Source: Pseudomonas sp. NFACC02 (GTDB taxonomy: Bacteria > Pseudomonadota > Gammaproteobacteria > Pseudomonadales > Pseudomonadaceae). Taken from it: a stretch of DNA of 64,000 nt. This document shows, one piece after another, positions 1-9,886 of the stretch. Both the position numbers and the translations under genes were made by a program. Every line of letters begins with the position of its first letter. The stretch's first letter is position 1. Below the pieces are notes generated by a model. That model was not told the origin of the DNA and did no database searches. It saw nothing but the letters and a program-made list of their open reading frames with translations. The DNA is taken from NCBI RefSeq assembly GCF_900110765.1, contig NZ_FOEO01000003.1:124001-188000 (forward strand), given 5' to 3'.

Positions 1-51
1 GATACTTTTTTGACGGGAGGAACGATCAGCCGCCGCGGTTAAAAAAGTATC
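1..51. repeat. 11-bp perfect inverted repeat at window start
   Basis: GATACTTTTTT at 1-11 is the exact reverse complement of AAAAAAGTATC at 41-51, with a 29-base GC-richer spacer. It lies about 95 bases upstream of an AraC-type gene. It could be a long-armed hairpin at the end of an upstream gene, since the right arm read on the minus strand and the left arm on the plus strand both give T6 runs. It could also be an operator. Its left edge coincides with the window edge, so the arms may be longer. Confidence 0.5.
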
Positions 52-144
52 GGTTGCCCCCTGATTCGAAGGTGGAGTTGTTCGCTGCATGGGGTATACG
101 CTGATAGGACGCATGATCAGACAACCCCCAGGATGAGGTCGCTC

Positions 145-1053
145 ATGGCCGGAAATTTCACGTCGCTCTTCGAGCATCCGCCTGCTGAGCTGGAGATCAT
201 TCTTCCCTTACCCGAGCAAAGTTTCCGCTGGTATGAACATGATTACCCGTACCCGCTTGCCCGTTGGAATTACCATCCTGAATTCGAGATACACCTCATT
301 CGGCACGGCACGGGAAAACTGGTGGCGGGGGATTACATCGGGGCTTTTGGCCCAGGGCACGTGGCGATGATAGGGCCCGATCTGCCGCATGACTGGATGG
401 GGGATCTCGAAGCAGGCGAGCACATTGAAGGCCGCGATGTCGTCCTCCAGTTCGATGCCGCGTCATTGCTGAAGCTTTGTCCGCTCATGCCAGAGCTGGG
501 CGATCTACAACCGCTGTTTGAAAAGGCTCGGCGCGGTCTGGAGTTTTCGGGTGCGACTGCCGTTGACGCTGCGAGCCTGCTGGAAGCTATTGGACCGGCG
601 TCGGGGCTACAGCGACTGGTGTTATTTTTGCAACTTCTCAACCTTTTGCTGCGGGCGCCGGACTCGCAAACTCGATGCCTGGCAAGCGCATGTTATGCAC
701 CTGTCCTGGATGTCAAAAGCGCTGAGCGGATTCGCAAGGCGTTCGAGTATCTGCAGGCGGAGCTTGCGGGTGATATCAGGGTTTCAGTTATCGCCCAGCG
801 GCTGAACATGAGTGAGCCTGGTTTCTCACGTTTCTTTAAACGCGTGACCGGGCATGGCTTCATCGACATGATGCGCAAGTTACGGATCCAGCGTTCGTGT
901 CGACTGCTGGCGCAGACCCGGATGTCTGTGACCGATATCTGCTTTGAAGTGGGTTACTGCAACCTTTCAAACTTCAACCGCCATTTTTTGCACGAAATGA
1001 ACGTCACACCCAGCGTGTATCGCCGAGGAGCGAATCTGACGACGTGCATCTGA
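145..1053 (+). CDS. AraC-family transcriptional regulator (cupin + AraC HTH)
   Basis: The product is a 302-residue one-component regulator. An N-terminal beta-rich segment (about residues 20-110, with WNYHPEFEIHLI) resembles the cupin-type AraC ligand-binding domain. The C-terminal 100 residues carry two helix-turn-helix units: first around VSVIAQRLNMSEPGFSRFFK, then around MSVTDICFEVGYCNLSNFNR. An in-frame ATG at 133 exists, but the ATG at 145 is preceded by GAGG at a 7-base spacing and starts directly before the conserved region. No target operon is adjacent; the next gene is a chemoreceptor 640 bases away. The ligand is unknown, though this subgroup often controls sugar or polyol use. Confidence 0.85.
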   Translation: MAGNFTSLFEHPPAELEIILPLPEQSFRWYEHDYPYPLARWNYHPEFEIHLIRHGTGKLVAGDYIGAFGPGHVAMIGPDLPHDWMGDLEAGEHIEGRDVVLQFDAASLLKLCPLMPELGDLQPLFEKARRGLEFSGATAVDAASLLEAIGPASGLQRLVLFLQLLNLLLRAPDSQTRCLASACYAPVLDVKSAERIRKAFEYLQAELAGDIRVSVIAQRLNMSEPGFSRFFKRVTGHGFIDMMRKLRIQRSCRLLAQTRMSVTDICFEVGYCNLSNFNRHFLHEMNVTPSVYRRGANLTTCI

Positions 1054-1692
1054 ATCGCCAGATCGACTGGTTGACCAATGCGCCGGGCATCCGAATGTCG
1101 CATGGACAAGGGCAGGGCGAATCACTCAACACCGGTATCACGAAGGCTTGCGACCGCGCTGTGGCAAATCATACGCAGTGCCCACGCACCGAACGCGGTC
1201 GGTGATCATAAGGATGGTCAGCGTCATCCCGGTGGTTGTGGCTGCCGTGGTCCGAGGGGTCGAGGTCACTCAGTCGCCACCAGGTTACTAAATAACGTTC
1301 TTAAGTTACTCCCATTGCGCTCAACTAACCGGGATCCAATTATCAAAAATTTATTAGCTTGCTATTAAACTAGTGGGTGTAAAAAAGTTCAGGAAAAATA
1401 AACCCTGTGTATCAGTGAGTTGTACGGATCGTGTTCGCTCATCAAAAATTTCTCGCTAAGCTTTACAAAAATTTCACATCCGTTGACTATAGTGATGTCA
1501 TTGAGCCACCTGTGACAGGTTTCGATAGTCCCTCCAACTATTAAGGTGCGGGGCTGCAACGAAAGGACGATGCACGCCGCTTCTTTTGGGAGCTAGAATG
1601 CATCGACGCCAAACCAGGGATTTTGTTTAAATTCTAATAAGGCTTCTGGGTTGCTAAAACTACAACAACATCTGTGAAGAAGGTTTTTCCCT
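1054..1692. other. 639-bp intergenic region, no confident gene
   Basis: The left half (to about 1280) is GC-rich like coding DNA, but no frame on either strand gives a recognisable protein. The only plus-strand frame of length (1078-1368) has arginine/glycine-rich shadow composition and no ribosome-binding site, so it is not called. The right half (about 1290-1690) is clearly AT-rich and must contain the promoter of the downstream receptor. I could not identify a convincing sigma28 or sigma54 site in it. The left half may be the remains of a decayed gene. Confidence 0.5.
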
Positions 1693-3318
1693 ATGAATAT
1701 CAGAACCCTGAACGTTGCACCACGCGCTGTCATATTCTTCAGTATGATCCTGCTGATACTTATATCGTTAGGCATCGTTGCTGCGCTTCAGATGGGTAAG
1801 CTACGCGAATCCGAGCAAGACGTGGAAATGAACTGGATGGCCAGCGTGCGTCAAGCTGCCCTGATGAATGCCAGTTTGCTGAGGTTACGCCTGGAAAGCC
1901 TGCGGGGCGTCACGGCGACAGACGAGAAACTGCAGAAAGAAACATTGACCGCTTTTTCCGGCTATCGAAAGAATTTCGACGATGCGATAAAAGACTACGG
2001 GAAACTGGTCGCCAGCGAGCAGGAGCGAAACTTGTACAGTGGCGTCCAACAAGCCGCGGCGAGCTATTCGCAACAACTGGATGTGTTTCAAACCCATACC
2101 GGCGCCTCGGACTTTGCTGCGGCGACGGCGCTGATTAATGATGTCATACGTCCTTTAACGAACGACCTGGGCGAAAAAATAACCCGCCTGTCTCAATATA
2201 ACGACGAGGGTGCGAAAGCCGCTGGCGTCCACGCCGCTGATACTTACTCTTTTGGCCTGACACTGATCATTGTTTTGGTCTGTTCAGCCGTATTGCTTAC
2301 GGCCATTCTGGCGGCACTGCTGATTCGCAGCATCACGCGCCCAATGGGAGATGCATTAAAGGTGGCAGAGCGCATTGCAGCTAGCGATTTGTCCCATGAT
2401 ATTCAAGTCGACGGTAAGGACGAGGCCGCGCGTTTACTCACGGCGCTGGCGACAATGCAGCTGAACTTAAGGGGGACGATTTCGCATATTGCCGACTCCT
2501 CTACACAACTGGCTTCAGCTTCTGAAGAAATGACCGCCGTCACGGAAGAGGCCTGCAGAGGATTGGTGAAGCAGAATGATGAGGTCAATCAGGCTGCCAC
2601 TGCGGTCACTGAGATGAGCGCGGCGGTCGATGAGGTTGCACGCAACGCGAACGCCGCATCCACCACAACCCAAAAGACGATGGAGTTCACCCATTCGGGG
2701 ATCGATAACGTCGCGCAGACGCTTAAAGCAATAGAAAGTCTGGCCGAGAATGTCACCAGCACCGGTCAGCAGGTGAGGGCACTGTCAACGAGGGCGCAGG
2801 ATATCAGCAAGGTGGTGGAAGTCATCCGCGCGATCGCTGAACAAACCAACCTGTTGGCGCTCAATGCCGCAATCGAAGCCGCACGAGCCGGTGAGCAGGG
2901 GCGAGGCTTCGCAGTCGTCGCTGATGAAGTCCGGGCACTGGCCCATCGAACTCAACAATCGACCCATGAAATCGAGCAGATGATAGGCGGTATCCAGGGC
3001 GACTCGACCCATGCGGTCAGCGCCATGGAGCTGAGTTCGAATATGGCGTCTCATGCCATTGCCGTGGCGCATGATGCCGATGCTTCACTCAAGCAGATCG
3101 CCGACGCCATTACCCACATCAACGAGCGCAACCTGCAAATCGCAACGGCGTCGGAAGAGCAGGCTCAAGTGGCGCGGGAAGCCGATCGTAACTTGATCAG
3201 TATTCGTGAGCTTTCCACCCAGAGTGCAGCGGGCGCGAGTCAGACCGCCAGCGCCTGTGGCGAGATGTCCAACCTGGCCGTTGAACTTAATAATCTGGTC
3301 GGGAAATTCAAGCTGTAA
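1693..3318 (+). CDS. Methyl-accepting chemotaxis protein (4HB-type periplasmic sensor)
   Basis: This 541-residue transmembrane chemoreceptor has TM1 at about residues 10-32, a roughly 155-residue periplasmic segment of four-helix-bundle type, TM2 at about 188-212, a HAMP domain, and a long cytoplasmic coiled coil. The signalling hairpin [20 protein letters not shown] is nearly invariant in the family and contacts CheA/CheW. The C-terminus (LVGKFKL) has no CheR-tethering pentapeptide, so adaptation would depend on neighbouring receptors. The gene converges on cheB and lies outside the chemosensory operon, with its own AT-rich upstream region. The ligand cannot be read from sequence. A ribosome-binding site (GAAGAAGG) precedes the ATG. 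Confidence 0.93.
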   Translation: MNIRTLNVAPRAVIFFSMILLILISLGIVAALQMGKLRESEQDVEMNWMASVRQAALMNASLLRLRLESLRGVTATDEKLQKETLTAFSGYRKNFDDAIKDYGKLVASEQERNLYSGVQQAAASYSQQLDVFQTHTGASDFAAATALINDVIRPLTNDLGEKITRLSQYNDEGAKAAGVHAADTYSFGLTLIIVLVCSAVLLTAILAALLIRSITRPMGDALKVAERIAASDLSHDIQVDGKDEAARLLTALATMQLNLRGTISHIADSSTQLASASEEMTAVTEEACRGLVKQNDEVNQAATAVTEMSAAVDEVARNANAASTTTQKTMEFTHSGIDNVAQTLKAIESLAENVTSTGQQVRALSTRAQDISKVVEVIRAIAEQTNLLALNAAIEAARAGEQGRGFAVVADEVRALAHRTQQSTHEIEQMIGGIQGDSTHAVSAMELSSNMASHAIAVAHDADASLKQIADAITHINERNLQIATASEEQAQVAREADRNLISIRELSTQSAAGASQTASACGEMSNLAVELNNLVGKFKL

Positions 3319-3364
3319 AAAGGTGCCGACACGCCGCGAGGCCAGCATCCCTGCTTGCTGAAAA

Positions 3365-4462
3365 TCACGTGGGCTGAGCGGCACCCGCTCGGCGCCGGCC
3401 GCTTTCGAGTACACGCAGGGCGATGTCATCCAGCGTCACCACCTGACCGACACCACCCAGCTTCAGTGCTTCTCGAGGCATGCCAAAAACGACGCAGCTT
3501 GCCTCGTCCTGGGCGAACGTTTCGGCGCCGGCGTCGAACATTTCCTTGAGGCCCCGTGCGCCATCATCACCCATGCCCGTCATGATGATTCCGGTGGCGT
3601 TGCGCCCGGCAAATCGGGCGACCGACCGGAATAACACGTCCACCGAAGGTCGATGTCGATTGACGTGGGGACCGTCGAGCACCTGAACATGGTAAAAGGC
3701 GCCGCTGCGTTTGAGGACCATGTGCTTGCCGCCCGGGGCGATCAGCGCAAGGCCGGGCAGGATGCGGTCGTTATTGCGCGCTTCGCGAACCTCAATGGCG
3801 CAGAGGCTGTTCAGCCGTTCGGCGAACGAGGCGGTGAATTTTTCCGGCATGTGCTGGACGATCACCAGGCCCGGGCAAACCCTGGGCAGTCGTACCAGCA
3901 CCTGTTCAAGCGCCTGAGTGCCCCCGGTAGAGGTACCGATGGCCACCACGCGCTCGGTGGTCTGGGCCATCGCCTGACCTGAGGCCGGTAGAATCACATC
4001 GGCGCTGCAGCGTGTCGGCACCGCCGCAGGCGGTCGTGGTCTCGCCTGCAGCGCGCGCAGGTTGGCTTTGGCTGCGCCGCGCACGGCGTGCACCAGTTCC
4101 GCAGCCGACTGCTGCAAGAACTCTTTCAGCCCGGCGCGCGGTTTGGTAATGACATCGGCCGCTCCGGCAGCCATGGCCTGCAGCGCGGTCTCCGTGCCTT
4201 TCTCGGTCAGCGAAGAGCAGATCACCACGGCGGTCGGCCGCTCGCTCATCAACTTGCGCAAAAAGGTCAGGCCGTCCATGCGCGGCATTTCGATGTCGAG
4301 CACGATCACGTCGGGCCAGTTTTTCGCCATTTTATCGAGGGCGAACAGCGGATCGCTGGCGGCGCCAAGCACTTGCATGTCGGGCTCCGCCTCAAGGATC
4401 CCTTGCATGACCTGTCGCACCACGGCCGAGTCGTCAACGACCATCACCTTGATGCGGTTCAT
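3365..4462 (-). CDS. cheB: Chemotaxis response regulator protein-glutamate methylesterase CheB
   Basis: CheB removes methyl groups from, and deamidates, receptor glutamates and glutamines during adaptation. The 365-residue product has an N-terminal receiver (acidic pair D10/D11, phospho-acceptor D56 in VLDIEMP, lysine in ITKP) and a C-terminal esterase domain. The esterase nucleophile S178 is in IGTSTGGTQ, the histidine H204 in QHMPEKF, and the aspartate in TGMGDDGA. The ATG at 4462 overlaps the cheR stop in an ATGA, so the two are probably translationally coupled. An upstream in-frame start would add a non-homologous extension inside cheR. It is the last gene of the operon; no cheD is present. 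Confidence 0.95.
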   Translation of the reverse strand: MNRIKVMVVDDSAVVRQVMQGILEAEPDMQVLGAASDPLFALDKMAKNWPDVIVLDIEMPRMDGLTFLRKLMSERPTAVVICSSLTEKGTETALQAMAAGAADVITKPRAGLKEFLQQSAAELVHAVRGAAKANLRALQARPRPPAAVPTRCSADVILPASGQAMAQTTERVVAIGTSTGGTQALEQVLVRLPRVCPGLVIVQHMPEKFTASFAERLNSLCAIEVREARNNDRILPGLALIAPGGKHMVLKRSGAFYHVQVLDGPHVNRHRPSVDVLFRSVARFAGRNATGIIMTGMGDDGARGLKEMFDAGAETFAQDEASCVVFGMPREALKLGGVGQVVTLDDIALRVLESGRRRAGAAQPT

Positions 4463-5265
4463 GGTTTGCGGTAGATCGAAGGGGAAATGACCTCGAGGCT
4501 GTCGCACACCCCATTGAGGCTTTCCGAATGACTGATCAGAAAATAGCCTCCTTTACGAAGCATGGGCAGCAAGCGCTGTACGACTTGGCGCTTGGTGGCC
4601 ATGTCAAAATAGATCATGACGTTGCGCAACATAATCACGTCAAAGTCACCCAGTCGTGGCAGCGTTTCGTTGAGATTGATCCGGCTGAACTGCACCCGTT
4701 CACGCAGTCGCCGCTCCACCAGCAAGGTGCCGGCGTGCCGCCCGATGCCTTTGAGGCAATGGCGGCTGAGCTGGTCGTGGGAAAGGTTGCGGGCGCGTTC
4801 CATGGGGTAGTGCCCGGCGCGCGCCTTGGCCAGTACCTGGTTGCTGATGTCCGAGGCGATCACTTCCCACGGCGCGTTACCCAGTGCGTCCGCCAGCGTC
4901 ATGGCCAGGCTGTAGGGTTCTTCTCCACTGGAACACGCCGCACTCCAGACCCGGAACGGCCGCGTGCTCGATGCATGAGGCAGCACCTGTTCACGGAGAA
5001 AGTCGAAGTGCTTGGGCTCGCGGAAAAAATAGGTCTCGTTGGTGGTCAGCATGTCGAGCGCCATCAGCGACTCGGCGGCGCCTTCCTGACTGCTGATCAA
5101 CGCGAAATAGTCGCCATAGCTTGTCAGTGAGTGATGGCGCAGGCGCTTGGACAAACGTCCGGCAACGAGGGCTTTTTTGGCCGGGCTCATGTGAATGCCG
5201 GCCGTTTCGTGCAGCCAGGCCTGGAACTGCTGAAATTCCCGATCCTTCAGGGCCAGGCTGTTCAC
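4459..5265 (-). CDS. cheR: Chemotaxis protein methyltransferase CheR
   Basis: CheR is the SAM-dependent enzyme that methylates receptor glutamates. The 268-residue protein has the helical CheR N-domain ([20 protein letters not shown]), the hallmark TNETYFFRE, and the SAM-binding [15 protein letters not shown]. The GTG start at 5265 overlaps the cheW stop as GTGA, and the stop overlaps the cheB start as ATGA, so the block cheW-cheR-cheB is translated from tightly overlapping frames. The upstream in-frame start at 5316 lies inside cheW and adds residues unlike CheR. A receptor in the same operon ends in a putative CheR tether. Confidence 0.94.
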   Translation of the reverse strand: MNSLALKDREFQQFQAWLHETAGIHMSPAKKALVAGRLSKRLRHHSLTSYGDYFALISSQEGAAESLMALDMLTTNETYFFREPKHFDFLREQVLPHASSTRPFRVWSAACSSGEEPYSLAMTLADALGNAPWEVIASDISNQVLAKARAGHYPMERARNLSHDQLSRHCLKGIGRHAGTLLVERRLRERVQFSRINLNETLPRLGDFDVIMLRNVMIYFDMATKRQVVQRLLPMLRKGGYFLISHSESLNGVCDSLEVISPSIYRKP

Positions 5266-5777
5266 GCCGCACTGTCCGCGCTGATGCTTGCCAGCGCCGT
5301 CATGTCTTCGACGCACAGGACGCGGTCCACATCCAGCGCAATCACGAAGCGTCCGTCGATGCGCGCCATACCGCTGATGAAATCCGTACGCAGCCGCGAA
5401 CCGAAGCTGGGCGGCGGCTCGATGGCGTCGTCAGGAATGTCCAGCACCGCCGAGACGGCGTCCACCAACAAGCCGAACACCTGCCGCTCACCGTCGCTGG
5501 CGTGCACTTCGATAATCACCGTACAACTGCGACGACTGACCTGCGAGCGAGGCTGGCCGAATCGCGCCGCCAGGTCAACGACCGGCACCACCGCACCTCG
5601 CAGGTTGATCACGCCGCGTACGTAATCCGGCATCAAGGGTACAACCGTGACCTGGCCGTACTCGATGATTTCCTTGATGCCCGGGATGGCGAGCGCGAAC
5701 AGTTCATCGCCCAAGGTGAAGGTCAGGTACTGGCTTTCCTGTTCGCTGTTCGCTGAGATCTTTTCTGACGTCGCCAT
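5262..5777 (-). CDS. cheW: Chemotaxis coupling protein CheW
   Basis: CheW is the SH3-like adaptor that joins receptor tips to CheA. The 171-residue product contains the usual core: YLTFTLGDELFALAI near the N-terminus, then VRGVINLRGAVVPVVDLAARFG, and a C-terminal DVDRVL segment. It ends in a GTGA overlap with cheR and starts 11 bases after the stop of the receptor gene upstream. It is the only CheW in the window, so both operon receptors presumably dock through it and through the CheW-like domain of CheA. Confidence 0.95.
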   Translation of the reverse strand: MATSEKISANSEQESQYLTFTLGDELFALAIPGIKEIIEYGQVTVVPLMPDYVRGVINLRGAVVPVVDLAARFGQPRSQVSRRSCTVIIEVHASDGERQVFGLLVDAVSAVLDIPDDAIEPPPSFGSRLRTDFISGMARIDGRFVIALDVDRVLCVEDMTALASISADSAA

Positions 5778-5788
5778 GCTCTACGTCC

Positions 5789-7420
5789 TCAGAAGTGGGT
5801 GAATTCGGCTTCGTTGAGTTCCAGCGCGGGCTGGGCGGAGCGGGGCTTGAGCCGCGGGGTGGCGGGGTACTGAGTCTTGGCGCGGCTCAGTGCCGTCTGG
5901 GCAGTGACGACGCCTTCTGCCTCCACCTTGAAAAAGCCCATGGCGCGCTGCAGCTGCTCGGCCTGACTGCTCATTTCTTCGGCGGTGGCGGCCAGTTCTT
6001 CGCTGCTGGACGCGTTCTGTTGGGTCACCTGGTTGAGCTGCACCATCGCAATGTTGATCTGCGCAACGCCCGCCGCCTGTTCTTCCGAAGCCGCGCTGAT
6101 CTCCTGGACCAGGTCGGAGGTTTTGCTGATCGATGGCAGCATCTCGCCGAGCAGGGCGCCGGCGCGTTCAGCCAGGTCGACGCTGCTGGTGGAGAGCTCG
6201 CCGATTTCCTGCGCGGCGACCTGGCTGCGCTCGGCCAGTTTGCGCACTTCCGCCGCGACCACAGCGAAGCCCTTGCCATGTTCGCCGGCCCTGGCCGCCT
6301 CGATGGCCGCATTGAGCGCCAGCAGATTGGTCTGATAGGCAATGTCGTCGATGATGCCGATGCGCTGGGCGATTTTCTTCATGGCCGCGACGGTCTGCTC
6401 GACCGATTTGCCGCCCTCTGTCGCTTCACGGGCCGCCTTGCTGGCCATGCCGTCGGTCACTTTGGCGTTGTCGGTGTTCTGATTGATGCTGGCGCTCATC
6501 TGCTCGACCGACGCGCTGGTCTCTTCGACGCTGGCGGCCTGCTCGCTGGTGGCCTGGCTCATGGACTGCGCGGTGGCACTGACTTCTTCCGAGGCGCTGG
6601 CGAGGCCATCGGCCGCATGGCGGACTTCGCCAATGATGCGCGATAACTTGCTTACCATGTTCTGCATGGCGCCGATCAGTTGACCTGTCTCGTCCCGGCT
6701 TGCAGGTTGCAGCGAGACCGTCAGATCACCCTCTGCCAGACGACCTGCCAGTTCAGCAGCCTGTTTGATCGGGCGCGAAATGATGCGCGAGACGTACCAG
6801 GCCATGAACAGCCCCAGCAGCAGGGCGACCGCCAGAACGCTGATGATGGCCAGACGCGCGCTGGCATAAATGCTGTCGCCCTTTGCACTGGCAGCATTGG
6901 CGCCATCGTCGTTGAGTTGCACCAGACGACCCAGGGCGTCGGAAACGCGGTCGAAGAGCGCTTTCGACTCACCATTGAGCAGGGCGCGAGCCTCCTGCAT
7001 CTGGTCCTGGCGCGAATAGCCGAGCATGGTGTTGCTCACAGTGAAATAGGCGTTCATGTCAGCGGTCACTGAATCGATCAACTGCTGCTCCGTGGGACTC
7101 GCCACCAGCGGTGCGTAATCAGCCAGGCGCTTGAGTGCGTCCGCACGCGATTGCCCCGCCTGCGCTTCGATCGCTGGTTTATCGGCGTCTTCAGCCAGGA
7201 TATGGCGGGCTTCACGGGTCCGGTATTGCGTCAGGTTAAAGCGCAAACCAGCGGCAGTGCGCATGGAAGGAATCCAGTTTTGCTTCATTTCAGTGGACGT
7301 GGAATTGACCTGCGCCAGCTCGTAGATGGCAAAGACACCCATGACGACGCTCAGTGACAGCACCGCAATGAACGAGGTGAGCAATTTGGTGGAAATTTTA
7401 AGATTGGCGAACCATTGCAT
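5789..7420 (-). CDS. Methyl-accepting chemotaxis protein with C-terminal CheR-tether motif
   Basis: This 543-residue receptor has TM1 at about residues 10-35, a four-helix-bundle periplasmic domain, TM2 at about 188-212, a HAMP domain and a signalling hairpin around [20 protein letters not shown]. After the coiled coil comes a flexible Pro/Arg/Ala-rich linker, and the protein ends EFTHF. That fits the x-[HFYW]-x-x-[HFYW] pattern of CheR-binding pentapeptides. It sits between cheA and cheW in the operon, so it is the likely dedicated receptor of this pathway. The ligand is not predictable from sequence. Confidence 0.94.
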   Translation of the reverse strand: MQWFANLKISTKLLTSFIAVLSLSVVMGVFAIYELAQVNSTSTEMKQNWIPSMRTAAGLRFNLTQYRTREARHILAEDADKPAIEAQAGQSRADALKRLADYAPLVASPTEQQLIDSVTADMNAYFTVSNTMLGYSRQDQMQEARALLNGESKALFDRVSDALGRLVQLNDDGANAASAKGDSIYASARLAIISVLAVALLLGLFMAWYVSRIISRPIKQAAELAGRLAEGDLTVSLQPASRDETGQLIGAMQNMVSKLSRIIGEVRHAADGLASASEEVSATAQSMSQATSEQAASVEETSASVEQMSASINQNTDNAKVTDGMASKAAREATEGGKSVEQTVAAMKKIAQRIGIIDDIAYQTNLLALNAAIEAARAGEHGKGFAVVAAEVRKLAERSQVAAQEIGELSTSSVDLAERAGALLGEMLPSISKTSDLVQEISAASEEQAAGVAQINIAMVQLNQVTQQNASSSEELAATAEEMSSQAEQLQRAMGFFKVEAEGVVTAQTALSRAKTQYPATPRLKPRSAQPALELNEAEFTHF

Positions 7421-7447
7421 GATGACTTCCTTGGGGCGTGCCCCGGC

Positions 7448-9568
7448 CTAAATGGCGTTACGAAAAAGCGATGAAGTTGGCCCGACCGAGCGTGGTCTTT
7501 GTCCACTGTGCTGCTCGATCAGGACTTTGAGTAATGCGGGGATGTCGAGGATCAGGGCCACGCTGCCGTTGCCCAGGATGCTGGAGCCACTGATGCCCCG
7601 CAGGCCGCCGAACAGCGCGCCCATGGGTTTGATGACGGTCTGGTGTTCACCCATCAGGCGGTCCACCACCAGTCCGGCTTTTTGCCCTTGGGCCTTGACC
7701 ACCACCACGTTTTCGCGCCGCGACGGACTGCCTTCCAGCGCCAAGTGTTCGCGCAGGAAAATCAGCGGCAGGACCTCCCCGCGAAGGTCGATATGGCCGC
7801 GCTCGCGCAGGGTCTCTCGTTCTCCAGCGGGCAGTTCGATGCACTCATGGACCACGTCGAGGGGCACGACGAAGCCGCCACCGGCCACTTCGACCAGAAG
7901 GCCGTTAATCATCGCCAGGGTCAGTGGAAGGCGGATGCGCACGGTCGTGCCCTGGCCGGGCTGACTGTACAAATCGATGCTGCCGCGCAAGCTGGTAATG
8001 TTGCGCTTGACCACGTCCATGCCGACGCCGCGCCCGGACAGATTGGTCACCGTGTCGGCGGTGGAAAATCCCGGTTCGAAGATCAGGTTCAGCAACTCGC
8101 GTTCACTTGGATCGACAGCACCGATCAAACCTCTGTCGCGGGCTTTTGCCAGAATCCGCTCACGATTGAGTCCTGCTCCGTCGTCGATCAACTCAATGAC
8201 GATGCTGCCGGAATCGTGAAACGCGTTTAGTTGCAGCTGTCCTCGCGCCGGTTTTCCCGCGGCAAGGCGGACCTGCGGCATTTCGATGCCATGATCCATG
8301 GCATTGCGCACCAGATGCATGAGCGGATCGCCGATGCGTTCCACCAACGCCTTGTCGAGCTCGGTGTCGGCACCGCTGATGAGCAAGTCGATTTCCTTGC
8401 CCAGTTCTTCGCTGACATCGCGCACCACGCGCTGAAAACGATTGAAGGTGTCGCCAATCGGCACCATGCGCATGGCCAGCGCGCCATCGAGCAGTTGCTC
8501 GACCAGGGCAACCACTGTGGACGTCGCCTCCGTCAGGGCGTCGTTACCGGTTTCCCGGGCCATCAGCTGAGCGCCTGCGCCAACGGTGATCAGTTCACCG
8601 GCCAGATCAATCAGCCGTTCCAATTGATCGGAGCGAACCCGAATGTAACGCTGGCTGCGATTGTCGGCGGCGGGCTTCTCTGCGGCGGTGGCGACCGTAG
8701 CTGAGCCCTCGCTGGTTGCAGGCCGCTCCGTAACCGCAAAATCCTCGCTGCTCAGGGTGCCGCAACGGATCAGCGCATCGGCAAGCCAGTGACTTTCGTC
8801 CCCGGCGTCCTGTATCCACTGCAGGTAGGTGTCGATGGGCGTTTCGGGGGCAAAAATGAATAGCCGACACTCATCGCGCACGAATTCGAAGGCTTCTGCG
8901 ATGGCGGTCTCGTCGCGGTCCGAAAGCAGGCTGATTTCAAAACCCAGATAGCAGCTCTCGGCGTCCATGTCGGCAGCCGGAGGGATGCCTTCGCTGTAAG
9001 TCGCCACGCCCCTTATCTCACCCAGCGAGCCGAGGTAGCGCAGGAATGACAGCGGATCCATGCCGTTACGCAGGACGTCGATTCCGAAACGCACCGATAT
9101 GTGCCAGGCCGCCGAGGCGCAATTGTCAACCGTGGACGCAGATTCCAGCTCGCGCGCCGGTTCGCGAAATCCGCGCAGTCTTTCCCGCAAGCTCGCGTCC
9201 CGCTCAAGGCTGTCGGCGCTCAGCGCCGCGCCGCGTACCGCCACCACTTCGATCAACTCCAGCAGATGATCGTTGCAGCCCAGCAATAAGGCTGTGAGGT
9301 CGCGGTTGGCGTGAATCTGACCGTCACGCAATCGGTCCAGCACATCCTCGACGACATGCGCGAATCCGACAATGGGTTCCAGCCCGAACAGCCCCGCCGA
9401 GCCCTTGATGGTGTGGGCTGCGCGAAAGATGCTGGCGAGCTGATCGGCATCGTCTGGCGCGTGTTCCAGCTGCAATAAGGATTGCTCCATATCCTGCAGC
9501 AGCTCACGCGCTTCAGCGATGAACGTCTGAAAAGCCTGATCAAGATTGATATTCACGGCACTGTCCAT
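7448..9568 (-). CDS. cheA: Chemotaxis histidine kinase CheA
   Basis: The 706-residue sensor kinase has an N-terminal HPt domain with phospho-acceptor H52 (AHTIKGSAGLFG). A middle region (about 150-245) is of the response-regulator-binding kind, and a low-complexity linker (about 280-305) follows. Then come the dimerisation domain (from about 308), an HATPase domain with N-box HLVRNAMDHG (418-427), DDGAG (462-466) and GRGVGMD (512-518), and a C-terminal CheW-like domain. All catalytic motifs are intact. It is 12 bases downstream of the STAS gene and 27 upstream of the receptor gene. Confidence 0.95.
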   Translation of the reverse strand: MDSAVNINLDQAFQTFIAEARELLQDMEQSLLQLEHAPDDADQLASIFRAAHTIKGSAGLFGLEPIVGFAHVVEDVLDRLRDGQIHANRDLTALLLGCNDHLLELIEVVAVRGAALSADSLERDASLRERLRGFREPARELESASTVDNCASAAWHISVRFGIDVLRNGMDPLSFLRYLGSLGEIRGVATYSEGIPPAADMDAESCYLGFEISLLSDRDETAIAEAFEFVRDECRLFIFAPETPIDTYLQWIQDAGDESHWLADALIRCGTLSSEDFAVTERPATSEGSATVATAAEKPAADNRSQRYIRVRSDQLERLIDLAGELITVGAGAQLMARETGNDALTEATSTVVALVEQLLDGALAMRMVPIGDTFNRFQRVVRDVSEELGKEIDLLISGADTELDKALVERIGDPLMHLVRNAMDHGIEMPQVRLAAGKPARGQLQLNAFHDSGSIVIELIDDGAGLNRERILAKARDRGLIGAVDPSERELLNLIFEPGFSTADTVTNLSGRGVGMDVVKRNITSLRGSIDLYSQPGQGTTVRIRLPLTLAMINGLLVEVAGGGFVVPLDVVHECIELPAGERETLRERGHIDLRGEVLPLIFLREHLALEGSPSRRENVVVVKAQGQKAGLVVDRLMGEHQTVIKPMGALFGGLRGISGSSILGNGSVALILDIPALLKVLIEQHSGQRPRSVGPTSSLFRNAI

Positions 9569-9580
9569 CGTAAGGGCCCA

Positions 9581-9886
9581 TCAGGCCCGGTGTTGTCCCT
9601 GAAAGTGCGAGTTGAGTCTGCAAAGCTCGAGCACCTGCTCGACCGCCGGGCTTGTCGCGAGCAGACTCAGTGCGACCCCCGCTGCGGATAACTCGCGCTG
9701 AGCCAGCAGCAGCAACTGCAATCCGGCACCGTCCATCTCGGGCACCTGAGTGAGGTCCAGCTCCCAGCTTTGCGGGTTCGCCAGCCATGGCCGCCACGCC
9801 GCCGCCAGTTCAGCCGCGGTGTAGATGGTCATCTCGCCTTGCACGGCCATTCGCGTGACGCCGTTCTGGCTCTCGGCGGCTATCAC
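9581..9886 (-). CDS. STAS-domain protein of the chemosensory operon (phosphosite absent)
   Basis: This 101-residue single-domain protein resembles SpoIIAA/anti-anti-sigma STAS domains: MAVQGEMTIYTAAELAAAW, then LDLTQVPEMDGAGLQLLLLA, then a helix-strand-helix end. In classical antagonists the loop reads D-S-S/A-G with a phosphorylated serine; here it reads D-G-A-G, so regulation by that serine is not possible. The GTG start at 9886 overlaps the cheY stop as GTGA, indicating coupling, and starts further upstream fall inside cheY. STAS genes occur in some other alternative che operons, but their partner is uncertain. No anti-sigma kinase is nearby. Confidence 0.85.
   Translation of the reverse strand: MIAAESQNGVTRMAVQGEMTIYTAAELAAAWRPWLANPQSWELDLTQVPEMDGAGLQLLLLAQRELSAAGVALSLLATSPAVEQVLELCRLNSHFQGQHRA

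Noticed and set aside
1078..1368. 96-codon plus-strand open frame
   Set aside because: Arg/Gly/His-rich composition, no ribosome-binding site, no recognisable motif; treated as noncoding.
1462..1493. TTTACA ... TATAGT as a sigma70 promoter for the first receptor
   Set aside because: Spacing is about 20 bases instead of 16-18.
5795..6646. 283-codon plus-strand frame opposite the receptor gene
   Set aside because: Antisense shadow of the receptor's GC-rich codon pattern; the receptor frame has all family motifs.
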